IMG/VR virus record: IMGVR_UViG_3300044734_000048 | Coordinates: 1-58,066 of that record | Source: a virus | DNA length: 58,066 nt | Strand: one strand, 5' to 3' | In this document: positions 41,525-49,095 of the stretch, in pieces | Numbering within the stretch: position 1 is the first letter of the stretch | Layout of the letters: each line of letters starts with the position of its first letter | The notes under the pieces: generated by a model | The model's database searches: none | Seen by the model: the letters and a program-made list of their open reading frames with translations, nothing else | Told to the model about the DNA's origin: nothing | Made by a program: the position numbers and the translations under genes

Positions 41525-42772
41525 TCACAGATTTGCCTCTACTATCCTCTGCATTAAGAGAGGACAAACTGCGTTTCCTATCACCCTGCATGCCAGACTG
41601 TTCTTAATCGGTAGAGCGTAAGAGTCCGGGATAGATTGAAAGCGTGCGAGAGCGCGGGGTGTCATTGAAACAACTCTGCCCTGCGAGAGCCATGCTCTGA
41701 ACGGATGCCTTGTCTGGCTCGCGGTGGTAGTCACAACGGGACTATCACCATCCATCACTGCCAACTCGCCTTCGTAGTTCGCAGGCTTGCCATCCACGAT
41801 GAACGCTCTAACCTTGCGCGCGTCTCTAGTGTCCACCGTGAAGCACGGGCTTTTGTCTTCGCGTTGTGTCACCTTTGCGCCTTCGCTGTTTGTCTGGTCT
41901 GAAAGAATGAAAGCTCTTGGTATGCCGTTACCGTTGACCTTGATAGTGAATACCGGCTCGGCTTCGCCTCTGACAACGAACCTGTCATTGTCGGCATTGG
42001 GATGAGCGATGAAGGCGCGGGGCATGTGCGCCGGTCGCGTTATACTTGTAACCGTAAAGGCTGGCTCGCTTCGCGGTCGCCGAAGTTGAGCTTTTTGGAC
42101 ATTCTGGCTATCGTAAATTCCTTCCGCGTTCGTAATGCTTTCCGGCAGTCTCTTTAGTTGCCACTCCGCAAATTTCGATTCAGGCAGTGTGTGAATCAAA
42201 TCCTCAATAGCCGCATACCAGCCATTCCACGCAGGCAAAAACATGTCGCCATGCTGCCTGTGTGTGGCCTGTGGCTTCTCTACTTTGCGAATACGAGAGG
42301 CGACAAGGATTAAGCGTTTACGAGTCTGAGGCACGCCGTAATCGGCGCTGTTGAGATGCCAGAAGCGGAAGTTATACCCCTGAGATTCAAGCGCAGCGCA
42401 GATGATGCGGAATGACTCAAACTCACGATATTTCCAGACGTTTTCCAGGGAGAACACCGGAGACTGTAGGGCAGTAATCGCTCTTGCTGTGGCCTTCGCA
42501 GTTTCAATATCTGTGAACTCTTCTCTGGCATCCGATTTAGCGACAGAGGCATTGACACAGACAGGCGAGGCATGAAGCCAGTAGGGTGATTGAAGACGAG
42601 AGTAGTCAACGTCGCAGACGCTTTTGACGATGACATTTTCAAGACCGTTCATCTCTGCGACCGCCGCTATCTCAGCACCAATCTCAACTCCCCAGATTGG
42701 CTCAAGGCCAGCCATCTGCGCGCCCGTGCCCGCTAAGTCTCCACCTGTAAAAAGAGATGCAAAAGTCTTCAT
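41525..42772 (-). CDS. C5-cytosine DNA methyltransferase
   Basis: The 415-residue protein has motif I FTGGDLAGTGAQ, motif IV ASPVCVNAS (PVC in place of the usual PPC, catalytic Cys kept), motif VI SLENVWKY, motif VIII PQTRKRLILVA and motifs IX/X FQSIPDSY ... ACRVIGNAV. The target-recognition part has four similar modules, each with SP/EP-x-FTV and RAFI. It probably methylates phage DNA against host restriction. It is followed in transcription by the small secreted protein gene and preceded by the PP-loop enzyme. Confidence 0.85.
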   Translation of the reverse strand: MKTFASLFTGGDLAGTGAQMAGLEPIWGVEIGAEIAAVAEMNGLENVIVKSVCDVDYSRLQSPYWLHASPVCVNASVAKSDAREEFTDIETAKATARAITALQSPVFSLENVWKYREFESFRIICAALESQGYNFRFWHLNSADYGVPQTRKRLILVASRIRKVEKPQATHRQHGDMFLPAWNGWYAAIEDLIHTLPESKFAEWQLKRLPESITNAEGIYDSQNVQKAQLRRPRSEPAFTVTSITRPAHMPRAFIAHPNADNDRFVVRGEAEPVFTIKVNGNGIPRAFILSDQTNSEGAKVTQREDKSPCFTVDTRDARKVRAFIVDGKPANYEGELAVMDGDSPVVTTTASQTRHPFRAWLSQGRVVSMTPRALARFQSIPDSYALPIKNSLACRVIGNAVCPLLMQRIVEANL

Positions 42773-42827
42773 AATTCCACTTGCTTGGTTTGTTATCTCC
42801 GCGTACCCGCTTCCTTAAGAGGTGCGG

Positions 42828-43613
42828 TTATGCCGCTTGGCACATTGGCCCACACTCAATATCTTCATCTGGAATTTCTAGCCCGACATCTGGCGGCAAC
42901 TCGTCAAGAAAGGTTCGCTCACCCTTCAGTTGAACCAAGCGCACGCCCAATTTACGACTCTGCTCACAACGCCTTTGAAATACATCTGGAAAATGAATGC
43001 GCGTTCGATTCCAGTAGCCAGGAGACTTAGATTTCACGCAGCCTTTACAATTCGCATTGTCGAATCCAAGCGAGTACATAGCAGAAGGGGCAATGCCCGC
43101 CTTCGCCAGCACGTCAAAGCAAATCTGCTTAGTAACTCCCAAGTCAATCAATATCCACTCAACAAACAATTCTGGATTTTGCTGCTCAAACCTCCTTGCC
43201 CTGGCAATCTCTTTAGGGTCTGCCGTGTAGCCAAAGATGTGAACGTCTGCCACATCTTGAAAGTCAAATCGAGGAATCTTTTTCATCTCAACCGTGCAAC
43301 GCGCGCCGCCTATGCCTGCCATGTAGCGGGTCTCTTCAAATACTTCGTCAATGTCCTGGTAGAGTTTTGAGCGAATCTGTTTGATGGGTCGTCCATACCA
43401 GCGTTCACAGTCCTTTAAGAATCTGGCGTTGTCCTCGTGTTCTGTTGAAAGCGTGTCACAGTTGACCACTTCGCAGCGGTCGCCGTACTTCTCAATAGTC
43501 AGCTTCGCAGCCACAGCACTTGCCTTGCCACAAGAAAACCATGCGACAATCCGACCTTCCCACAACGCGGTTTGTTTTGCTGTCTTGTTAACCATTTTTC
43601 TACGTCGGCGCAT
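42828..43613 (-). CDS. PAPS-reductase-like PP-loop enzyme
   Basis: The 261-residue protein has the PP-loop-like WFSCGKASAVAAKL near the N-terminus, ARCTVEMKKIPR and NCKGCVKSKSPGYW, typical of the phage branch of the PAPS reductase/adenylyltransferase (DndC-related) family. Further Cys residues lie near the end (ECGPMC). Its direct neighbour is a DNA methyltransferase, so a role in nucleic-acid modification is possible. No Dnd partners are seen. Confidence 0.72.
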   Translation of the reverse strand: MRRRRKMVNKTAKQTALWEGRIVAWFSCGKASAVAAKLTIEKYGDRCEVVNCDTLSTEHEDNARFLKDCERWYGRPIKQIRSKLYQDIDEVFEETRYMAGIGGARCTVEMKKIPRFDFQDVADVHIFGYTADPKEIARARRFEQQNPELFVEWILIDLGVTKQICFDVLAKAGIAPSAMYSLGFDNANCKGCVKSKSPGYWNRTRIHFPDVFQRRCEQSRKLGVRLVQLKGERTFLDELPPDVGLEIPDEDIECGPMCQAA

Positions 43614-43620
43614 TCCCCAC

Positions 43621-44190
43621 TCATGACCCTCTGCTTGCCTGCCAGCACCTCATCAGAGTTTCAACTGCTCTATCCTTCGCGCCCGAATCGAAGTAAAACC
43701 ACAACAGGGTCAGGGCTGAATAGGCCGCACCGCATGCCTCGGTAAACTTGCCTTGCATGAAATAGACATCGGCTCTGGTCAGACGAGTCTCGCCTAAATT
43801 CGCATCATCGTTTGTCTGGCTGAAATACTCTTCGGCGTGGTCAAGAAATGCGTGAGCCTCTTCAAGCTGATTAAGGTCAACCAAGGCGTAAGCGATGTTG
43901 CACTCGATTGAAGCGCAGACTTGCCGCCCTTCCTCATCCGTTGGCTCTAGGCGCAACGCGGTCTCGTATTGCCTAATAGCCTCTACATTCCTTCCCAAAA
44001 GCCTGTACGTGCGCCCCAGGCCGCAATAGAAGTGCCTTCTGTACTTCGGCTCTGCTTTATCAAAGACGGGCTGTAGCCGTAAGTGTCTCCGTAGTGCCAG
44101 CTCATATTTGCCTTCGGCGCGAGCGGTGATGCACCGTCTGACAGAGCGGTTGAGCTTTAGCTCGACTTTGGTTTGGTTAATTACGTGCAT
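43621..44190 (-). CDS. TPR-repeat protein
   Basis: The 189-residue protein contains at least three tetratricopeptide units: CGLGRTYRLLGRNVEAIRQY, CNIAYALVDLNQLEEAHAFL and TRADVYFMQGKFTEACGAAY. It has no helix-turn-helix, membrane segment or enzyme motif. The start is uncertain (ATG 44190 or TTG 44244); neither has a clear binding site. It lies head to head with a small secreted protein gene 65 bp away. TPR proteins such as Rap and AimR sense peptides; whether this one does is unknown. Confidence 0.7.
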   Translation of the reverse strand: MHVINQTKVELKLNRSVRRCITARAEGKYELALRRHLRLQPVFDKAEPKYRRHFYCGLGRTYRLLGRNVEAIRQYETALRLEPTDEEGRQVCASIECNIAYALVDLNQLEEAHAFLDHAEEYFSQTNDDANLGETRLTRADVYFMQGKFTEACGAAYSALTLLWFYFDSGAKDRAVETLMRCWQASRGS

Positions 44191-44255
44191 ACGGATTTCA
44201 GACCATGTAAACTCTGCGCGCCGGAATTGCCCGGCCAATTTCAAGGAGATTAACG

Positions 44256-44444
44256 ATGAGAAGAGTCAAGCATCTTGTAATCGCTCTAGCCCTCGCACTG
44301 AGCGTGGTTTCGTCTGTGAAAGCAGGAGAGATAGAAGTTGGCGGCTTCTGTGATTCGCCGGAATGCGCCCAAGCTAATCCTGCCCCACAGGGATACTCGT
44401 GGACGTTTGTTGATGGCCTGTATTGGTTAATGTCCATCGTGTAA
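44256..44444 (+). CDS. Small secreted peptide precursor
   Basis: The 62-residue protein starts at ATG with a perfect AAGGAG seven bases upstream. It has a Sec signal peptide (VKHLVIALALALSVVSSVKA) and a 38-residue mature peptide with two Cys and an aromatic end (WTFVDGLYWLMSIV). It is divergent from the TPR gene. A hairpin (GTAGCGGG/CCCGCTAC, 44453-44489) after the stop may end the transcript. The role is unknown: bacteriocin-like, envelope-acting or signalling peptide are all possible. Confidence 0.62.
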   Translation: MRRVKHLVIALALALSVVSSVKAGEIEVGGFCDSPECAQANPAPQGYSWTFVDGLYWLMSIV

Positions 44445-44535
44445 CTTTCAGTAGCGGGCAGAGCCTTCAAAATGTCCACCCGCTACCTTCCTCGCGCGAG
44501 TGCTTTCAAAATCGCGCATTACCTCTGACTGCCGC

Positions 44536-44976
44536 TTAGGTACAATTACAAAAGGTGCGCTCTAACACAATGAGTTTTGAGAGCGGATTCTCAGCGAGCC
44601 ATAAGCCGCGATTCTCACAAGGTTCTAGGTAAGAAAGCCGCAAGAGCATTGCTATACCGAACCTTGCATGTGCAAGCGCATGAGGCACTATTTGAGCCGC
44701 AACATTGAAAGGCGGATTCGTCACAATCCACTCAACACTAGGAAGCCGCGCCCATGAAGAACTTAAAGAAACATCTTCGGAATAATCACACTGTCGCAAA
44801 GGGTCAATGTCGTTAGTTTGGACTCGCACCACGCGGGGAGATTCAATCAAAGCAGGGAGCAGCGCGCCGCTGCCCGCGCAACATTCAAGTACGCGCCCGC
44901 TAATGGGTACGCGAGAACAGAGCGCGCGAGATGCCCATTCAGGAGTAGCGTAAAAATCGTTAGGGCGTCTTGCCAT
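44536..44976 (-). CDS. N6-adenine DNA methyltransferase, C-terminally truncated
   Basis: The 146-residue protein has DFYATPEWASRAL, the SAM-binding VLECCAGSGALLPAL and the catalytic IVTNPPFN, as in phage N6-adenine methyltransferases. Usual relatives continue about 30-40 residues past the LIVLERT strand, where this frame stops. It may be inactive or a shortened active form. Confidence 0.7.
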   Translation of the reverse strand: MARRPNDFYATPEWASRALCSRVPISGRVLECCAGSGALLPALIESPRVVRVQTNDIDPLRQCDYSEDVSLSSSWARLPSVEWIVTNPPFNVAAQIVPHALAHARFGIAMLLRLSYLEPCENRGLWLAENPLSKLIVLERTFCNCT

Positions 44977-45014
44977 AGTTCAAAAGGAATCTGCGCTTTT
45001 CAAAGCGCGAGACT

Positions 45015-45521
45015 TTATTCGTTGACCGCTTTTCGTAAACCCTGACCGCCAATCTCATAGCCGCGCGGCTTATTAGCTTTTCTCGCATCAACCGCTGTTT
45101 TACTGATTCGTTCGGTTTCACTTTCTATTTCTGCAACACAGGCGAGTGCTTCGGTCTTGCCGTCTGCGCTCATTTTGCCGATAGCTTCCGGTGTGATTCT
45201 GCGAAGTCTGTCTCTAGCCATCTGTAAAATGCTGACAGGCTCTTCGTCGAGAAGTTCCAATTCCAGAGCGTGTCTCCAAATGATTCTGAATATCTTTTTG
45301 GCAATCTTTTTCTTGTGGCGTCTTGCGCCGTACATCAAAGCTACCGTCTCGCTCACGGTGTTGGTGGTAGGGTCGTCAACTCTGAGCATGGCCGTGAGTC
45401 TGGAATATTTGATTCCGCTGAACCTTGCCACTGGCCCCGCATCGCCATGTTGAAAAAGGTCGTCAACCTCTTTATCAATCGCGTATTCGTCCGGCGGCAG
45501 GATTTCTTTTGAATTTTCCAT
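45015..45521 (-). CDS. Early protein, possible regulator
   Basis: The 168-residue protein has an N-terminal acidic part (DEYAIDKEVDDLFQHGD), then FSGIKYSRLTAMLRVDDPTT, then helices (KIFRIIWRHALELELLDEEP). It lies near the start of the leftward early operon, a position held in many phages by CII-type or replication-control proteins. There is no strong motif; the start at ATG 45521 was chosen over 45542. Confidence 0.5.
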   Translation of the reverse strand: MENSKEILPPDEYAIDKEVDDLFQHGDAGPVARFSGIKYSRLTAMLRVDDPTTNTVSETVALMYGARRHKKKIAKKIFRIIWRHALELELLDEEPVSILQMARDRLRRITPEAIGKMSADGKTEALACVAEIESETERISKTAVDARKANKPRGYEIGGQGLRKAVNE

Positions 45522-45656
45522 ATAGCGAAAACTTTCTTTCAAATTTCCTTCTCATCACTACCCGCTGCTGCTACTCTTCTCACTGTCGGTAATCACTACC
45601 GATTAAGGCGAACAGTTCGCTGATGCGCGGCTCTAAAAGCCAAAGATTTTTGATAG

Positions 45657-45941
45657 TTAAATAACGAGAGATTCATTAGCTGTGGAATCCCCGCTTCCCA
45701 CGCTGGCAAGCCGCTCTTCAGTTCCTAGCCGGATGGTGACTTTCAACTTGTCATCATCAATCCACTCAAACACCCGAACCTTCACGGCATCTGTTGTAGC
45801 AACTTCTGCCGCAATATCTTTCACGAATCGAGCGGTATAAAGCATGATGCCGAACTCTTTCAGACACCGCTCCACCCTGTCCGCTGGCACTTGAAAGAAG
45901 TCCTCGACTGTCTTGATAAGGTAATGCTTTGGCTGTTCCAT
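45657..45941 (-). CDS. Small early protein
   Basis: The 94-residue protein has a helical first half (TVEDFFQVPADRVERCLKEF) and a beta-rich second half (VKVRVFEWIDDDKLKVTIRL). GGAAAGG lies before the ATG. Its leader contains the pseudoknot-like element at 46038-46090, about 100 bases upstream. Confidence 0.55.
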   Translation of the reverse strand: MEQPKHYLIKTVEDFFQVPADRVERCLKEFGIMLYTARFVKDIAAEVATTDAVKVRVFEWIDDDKLKVTIRLGTEERLASVGSGDSTANESLVI

Positions 45942-46378
45942 CTTTACCTTTCCAGCGCGTTTAAGCGGGGAACTCTGCCGTTAATGAATCTCTTCGTTAT
46001 TACCAAAACCGTTCCTTGAAAACTGAAATAATTGCTTGCGGCTAGTCAGGAGTTAGAGGCACGGCACTAGCCGCTTTGTATTAGCCGTGCGAGCAAATCG
46101 AACTGGACTGTAGAGCTATGACCGATCCCTACTATCAATTTCGGGCACTGGCTTTCCATAGCTGCCCAAGCCTCCGAGCCGATACTTTGCTACAGCCCAT
46201 AAATTGTCAAACTTACTCAGGGTCAGAAGTCTCAGGACGTAATACCCACCGCTTCAACCTTAGCTTTATCGTGGTTCCGACCCTGAAAATTAAAAGAACT
46301 TTGTGAGAGCGAAGCGAAAGAAACTTGCTTGTTATCGCTTAAGTGGTTGCCCGCTAAAGCGAGGCTGAAAGTTTCGCT
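45942..46378. other. 437-bp gene-poor early leader region
   Basis: It contains the pseudoknot-like element (46038-46090), an 8-bp inverted repeat TCAGGGTC/GACCCTGA (46217-46224, 46279-46286) and, on the minus strand, a TTGACA with a weak -10 17 bp away. A 62-codon plus-strand frame at 46118 has no binding site and was not annotated. This is probably a promoter/leader region for the left part of the early genes. Confidence 0.4.
46038..46090. promoter_or_regulatory. H-type pseudoknot geometry
   Basis: GCGGCTAGT (46038-46046) pairs with ACTAGCCGC (46066-46074), nine base pairs. GCACGGC (46059-46065) lies in that loop and pairs with GCCGTGC (46084-46090), seven base pairs. The two stems abut with no spacer and have 12- and 9-base connecting loops. 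Because both pairs are palindromic the same fold forms on either strand; the minus strand is the likely transcript. Overlapping operators are the alternative. Confidence 0.5.
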
Positions 46379-46642
46379 CTAACCGCACCCATGGTCGCCT
46401 TCTTCGGTATTGCAGCCGTGTTGTGCTGCACGCCTTTTCCATGAAGCGGCTTCGCTGGCACTTAATGCCGCGCTGGTGTAGTCAGCCTGCATTTGGATAT
46501 AGGTTTTGTAGTTGATAACCACGCTGACGGGTTTATCGCCGTCAAGTAAAATCGTAACTGGCGAAAGCTGTTCTATCTTCTCTACGCTTAGTCGGGTGAA
46601 CTTACTCGCACTGAGATAGCCAACATCTTTTAGGTCAATCAT
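46379..46642 (-). CDS. Phd/YefM-like antitoxin-type protein
   Basis: The 87-residue protein contains YLSASKFTRLSVEKIEQLSP and GDKPVSVVINYKTYIQMQ, the layout of Phd/YefM antitoxin N-domains. No RelE/Doc-like toxin lies next to it, so it may be an orphan regulator or an anti-toxin used against host systems. GAGG lies upstream of the ATG. Confidence 0.6.
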   Translation of the reverse strand: MIDLKDVGYLSASKFTRLSVEKIEQLSPVTILLDGDKPVSVVINYKTYIQMQADYTSAALSASEAASWKRRAAQHGCNTEEGDHGCG

Positions 46643-46694
46643 CTTTTACCTCGTGGAAGCGATTAAACGGAGACCTAAGATTTAATCGGCACGG

Positions 46695-46811
46695 TCAGTC
46701 GTCTCTCCTTAAAATCAAATTCCTAAACACTTGTTTCCCTATCCAATACAGACCATAGCCTGCTAAGAGAGGGACAATGACAGCAGTAAAAATGAGTGCC
46801 AGTTGAATCAT
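46695..46811 (-). CDS. 38-residue membrane micro-protein
   Basis: MIQLALIFTAVIVPLLAG begins a single membrane segment, followed by YGLYWIGKQ and a basic end. The ATG overlaps the stop of the upstream gene by four bases (ATGA), which supports translation. The function is unknown; small early membrane proteins often modify host envelope or block superinfection. Confidence 0.6.
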   Translation of the reverse strand: MIQLALIFTAVIVPLLAGYGLYWIGKQVFRNLILRRDD

Positions 46812-47029
46812 TGATTCTTCATTAGCCCATTGATAAGTTCTAGCTTTTCAAGTGTAGTTAAGTATGCTTCTTCGTAGCCTTCGCCAAAGTTTTTACCGAG
46901 AGCATTTCTGACCGAGGGTGTTAAGGAGCGATAGCACCAACGGCAAAATGATTGCCGACTTAACTTTGACTTTCCGCACTTGCAGATCGTTGAATTAAAT
47001 TCACTCCATATATCGCTTAATTGAGACAT
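46808..47029 (-). CDS. Small zinc-finger early protein
   Basis: The 73-residue protein has a four-Cys site (CKCGKSKLSRQSFCRWCYRS) followed by two helices. It is a common type of phage early protein. It is coupled to the micro-protein downstream. Confidence 0.6.
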   Translation of the reverse strand: MSQLSDIWSEFNSTICKCGKSKLSRQSFCRWCYRSLTPSVRNALGKNFGEGYEEAYLTTLEKLELINGLMKNQ

Positions 47030-47035
47030 TGATTT

Positions 47036-47206
47036 TCACCCAAACAGATAATGAAACACCCTTTTCCATCGAGGCATCCGGCATTCTCTGCAATCACAAA
47101 CAGGATCGAAGTTATATGTAGAATGCAGAGATGAATTTAACTGCGCCAAATTGATGTAGCCTCCGCGACGGTGGTTTGAGCCGTTGATTGTTTGTTGAGT
47201 CAACAT
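47036..47206 (-). CDS. Small Cys-containing early protein
   Basis: The 56-residue ORF ends in VCDCRECRMPRWKRVFHYLFG, with three closely spaced Cys in a basic/aromatic context. It has no strong binding site. It lies between two coupled small genes on the same strand with short gaps, which supports it. No family was recognised. Confidence 0.45.
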   Translation of the reverse strand: MLTQQTINGSNHRRGGYINLAQLNSSLHSTYNFDPVCDCRECRMPRWKRVFHYLFG

Positions 47207-47214
47207 GAGATTTA

Positions 47215-47409
47215 TTAACCTACAAGGCTCAAAGTCAGTGGCTCATTCAAACATTGAAATTCACGCTCAAATTTCTCACGAACCTCAATGCCTCGCTTTT
47301 GTGTGCGGAGGTCTTCTATCTCTCCCGCTAAACGATCACGGTCAGTATCCAGGCGTGATAGCTCGTCTATTCGAGAGGAGATGATTTGTGATAGCTGTTG
47401 AGAGTTCAT
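47215..47409 (-). CDS. Small coiled-coil early protein
   Basis: The 64-residue protein is nearly all amphipathic helix (IDELSRLDTDRDRLAGEIED). CAGGAA lies before the ATG. No family was recognised. Confidence 0.5.
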   Translation of the reverse strand: MNSQQLSQIISSRIDELSRLDTDRDRLAGEIEDLRTQKRGIEVREKFEREFQCLNEPLTLSLVG

Positions 47410-47443
47410 AGAAAGTTCCTGTTTTGCGCTGTCAAGCCATGTG

Positions 47444-47647
47444 CTATTGACCGGAAACGCTCACCCAAGCAATCGGCTTCCATTGCATTGGTTCAATGAG
47501 TCCCTTTTTAACAAGATCGTGAAAAGTGATAACTCGAACCTCTTGTTGATTGTCGGACATGCGTAATTTGCCGCTTGCATCACGATAGATAGTTGCGCCG
47601 CTTCTCAAGCGTCTGAGTAATGCCTTTTTATGAGAGTTCAGTTTCAT
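47444..47647 (-). CDS. Small early protein
   Basis: The start was placed at ATG 47647 because earlier starts would overlap the gene at 47674. The 67-residue protein begins MKLNSHKKALLRRLRSGATI and has a beta-hairpin-helix (IYRDASGKLRMSD, ITFHDLVKKGLI) that looks like a small winged helix. DNA binding is possible. Confidence 0.5.
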   Translation of the reverse strand: MKLNSHKKALLRRLRSGATIYRDASGKLRMSDNQQEVRVITFHDLVKKGLIEPMQWKPIAWVSVSGQ

Positions 47648-47673
47648 CAAAGCTTCGGCGGAGACTCCTGCTT

Positions 47674-47913
47674 TTAAGCGCCCGCTCTTTTCGTTGGCAT
47701 CGAGTGGACATGATCTATAAATGCGCTCGTGTCTGCCGTGCGACACCATCTATAACCAGCCCCGTTGCCGGGCCGAGACGAACCGAGCTTTACGCCGCAC
47801 GTCTCGCACCACGTTTGTTTCCTGCCGCCCGCGACTTTACGCACCATGCGGCACCCGTTCGGCGCGGTGTACTCGTCAAGGTAGTAAAGGTCTGTTTGGT
47901 TTAAGTCAGCCAT
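47674..47913 (-). CDS. Small zinc-binding early protein
   Basis: The 79-residue protein has a Cys pair (WCETCGVK) and single Cys residues on either side, with a basic body (CRMVRKVAGGRK). It is part of the series of tiny early genes between the ParB-like gene and 46.4 kb. Confidence 0.5.
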   Translation of the reverse strand: MADLNQTDLYYLDEYTAPNGCRMVRKVAGGRKQTWCETCGVKLGSSRPGNGAGYRWCRTADTSAFIDHVHSMPTKRAGA

Positions 47914-47948
47914 TTTGATTTCACTGTTTCCAGAGATGGAGAGAGCTT

Positions 47949-48779
47949 TTATGCCGTCTCTCTTAAATCATCGAAGAAATCCGTTAGCTCGTTGACGAAC
48001 CTTTCTAGCTCGTCTCGACAAGACGCAAGATCGTCTCTGAAATTAAATTGCTCTTGTTGAGTCATTCCAGCGGAGAATGAAACGGCTCCGCCTTTTGTTT
48101 TAATTTGATAAATAACTTCCTGGATAGGTGATAGTTGGCTACGTTTACTAGGCTTTGGTAGTGGAGCTTTCTTAATTGATGAAATGTTTGAGCGTACTGT
48201 TTCTCTTTTCTTCTCAGGAAGAGAGTTGAGAGTCTTGGCTGTTTCGATAGCTTGCTTTTGTGGAGCGTCTTTTAGTTCTGGATAAGTTTCTACTGCTTTG
48301 ACGTGGGCTTTAGCGTTGTGAACAGTGGAGCGCGGGATGCCTACTCGCTCGGCTACCTTTTCCTCGCTGATGGCCTTCTCAGGTCTGCCGATTTTAGGGG
48401 TATCCGACTTTTCGTCAGACTTTGACGGAAATTCACTTTGGATAATCTTTTCAGCAACTTGCGTTAATCGGACTAAATTTTTAGAGACTTCAAAAGGTGT
48501 TAAATCTTTGCGCTGTAAATTCTCTTCTAATTCAATCTCGTGTCGCTCATCTTCGGTCAGATCGGAGTACGGGCGACAATCTATTTCAGTCCATCCGAGA
48601 CTTGTACAAGCGACTAGTCTTCTCTCACCTGCTACTAGATTATTTTTATCATCCACTATCAGGGGATGGAATAATCCGTACTTGGCGATGCTGGCGGCCA
48701 GAGCTTCGATATTGCCGAAGTCTTCTCTGCGGCGAGTGCCTACGTTTATATCGGAGACTGCGATTGATTGGACGTTCAC
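47949..48779 (-). CDS. ParB/Srx-domain protein
   Basis: The 276-residue protein has an N-terminal ParB-type domain with IEALAASIAKYGLFHPLIVD, LVAGERRLVACTSLGW and EIELEENLQRKDLTPFE. A helix-turn-helix (EEKVAERVGIPRSTVHNAKA) and a C-terminal helical region follow. In phages such proteins act in partition, transcription control or as nucleases. It overlaps the Cro-like gene by four bases, so it is the second gene of the leftward early operon. Confidence 0.75.
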   Translation of the reverse strand: MNVQSIAVSDINVGTRRREDFGNIEALAASIAKYGLFHPLIVDDKNNLVAGERRLVACTSLGWTEIDCRPYSDLTEDERHEIELEENLQRKDLTPFEVSKNLVRLTQVAEKIIQSEFPSKSDEKSDTPKIGRPEKAISEEKVAERVGIPRSTVHNAKAHVKAVETYPELKDAPQKQAIETAKTLNSLPEKKRETVRSNISSIKKAPLPKPSKRSQLSPIQEVIYQIKTKGGAVSFSAGMTQQEQFNFRDDLASCRDELERFVNELTDFFDDLRETA

Positions 48780-49012
48780 GCTGTTAGCCTTTCCTCGTCT
48801 TCAATGCTGGCAAAAGGGCGTCCGACCTCCGATACAGAAACGTCCAAGTATTTAGCTAACTTGATTCTGACTTCTGGATAGACGAATGGCTCACGGCGAT
48901 TAACAACTCGGCTTATGACGCCGGGCGTTGTTTTCCACTTGCGCGCCAGTTTCACAAAGTTGTCGCCGTTCTTCATTACAGAAATCTTGATGTCTAGCGG
49001 TGAAAGTGGCAT
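48776..49012 (-). CDS. Cro-like HTH repressor
   Basis: The 78-residue protein starts at ATG with a perfect AAAGGAG five bases upstream. The HTH is FVKLARKWKTTPGVISRVVN. The first gene transcribed from the leftward promoter, it stands divergent from the CI-type repressor gene, which is the lambdoid Cro position. Confidence 0.72.
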   Translation of the reverse strand: MPLSPLDIKISVMKNGDNFVKLARKWKTTPGVISRVVNRREPFVYPEVRIKLAKYLDVSVSEVGRPFASIEDEERLTA

Positions 49013-49054
49013 AGTCACTCCTTTATCTAGCCTGCTCTTGCAGGTGTAATCTAA

Positions 49055-49083
49055 GGATAATGCAACTAGGTTGCAATTGTCAA
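49055..49083 (-). promoter_or_regulatory. Leftward early promoter with repressor operator in the spacer
   Basis: On the minus strand TTGACA (49078-49083) and TTATCC (49055-49060) are 17 bp apart. The spacer contains the 15-bp palindrome TGCAAC-TAG-GTTGCA (49061-49075). The same palindrome occurs in the same place in the rightward promoter at 51809-51837, so both should be closed by the same repressor. Confidence 0.75.
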
Positions 49084-49095
49084 GAAGAAAATATT

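Noticed and set aside
46118-46306. 62-codon plus-strand frame
   Set aside because: No ribosome-binding site, no motif, and it runs across an inverted repeat in a likely promoter region.
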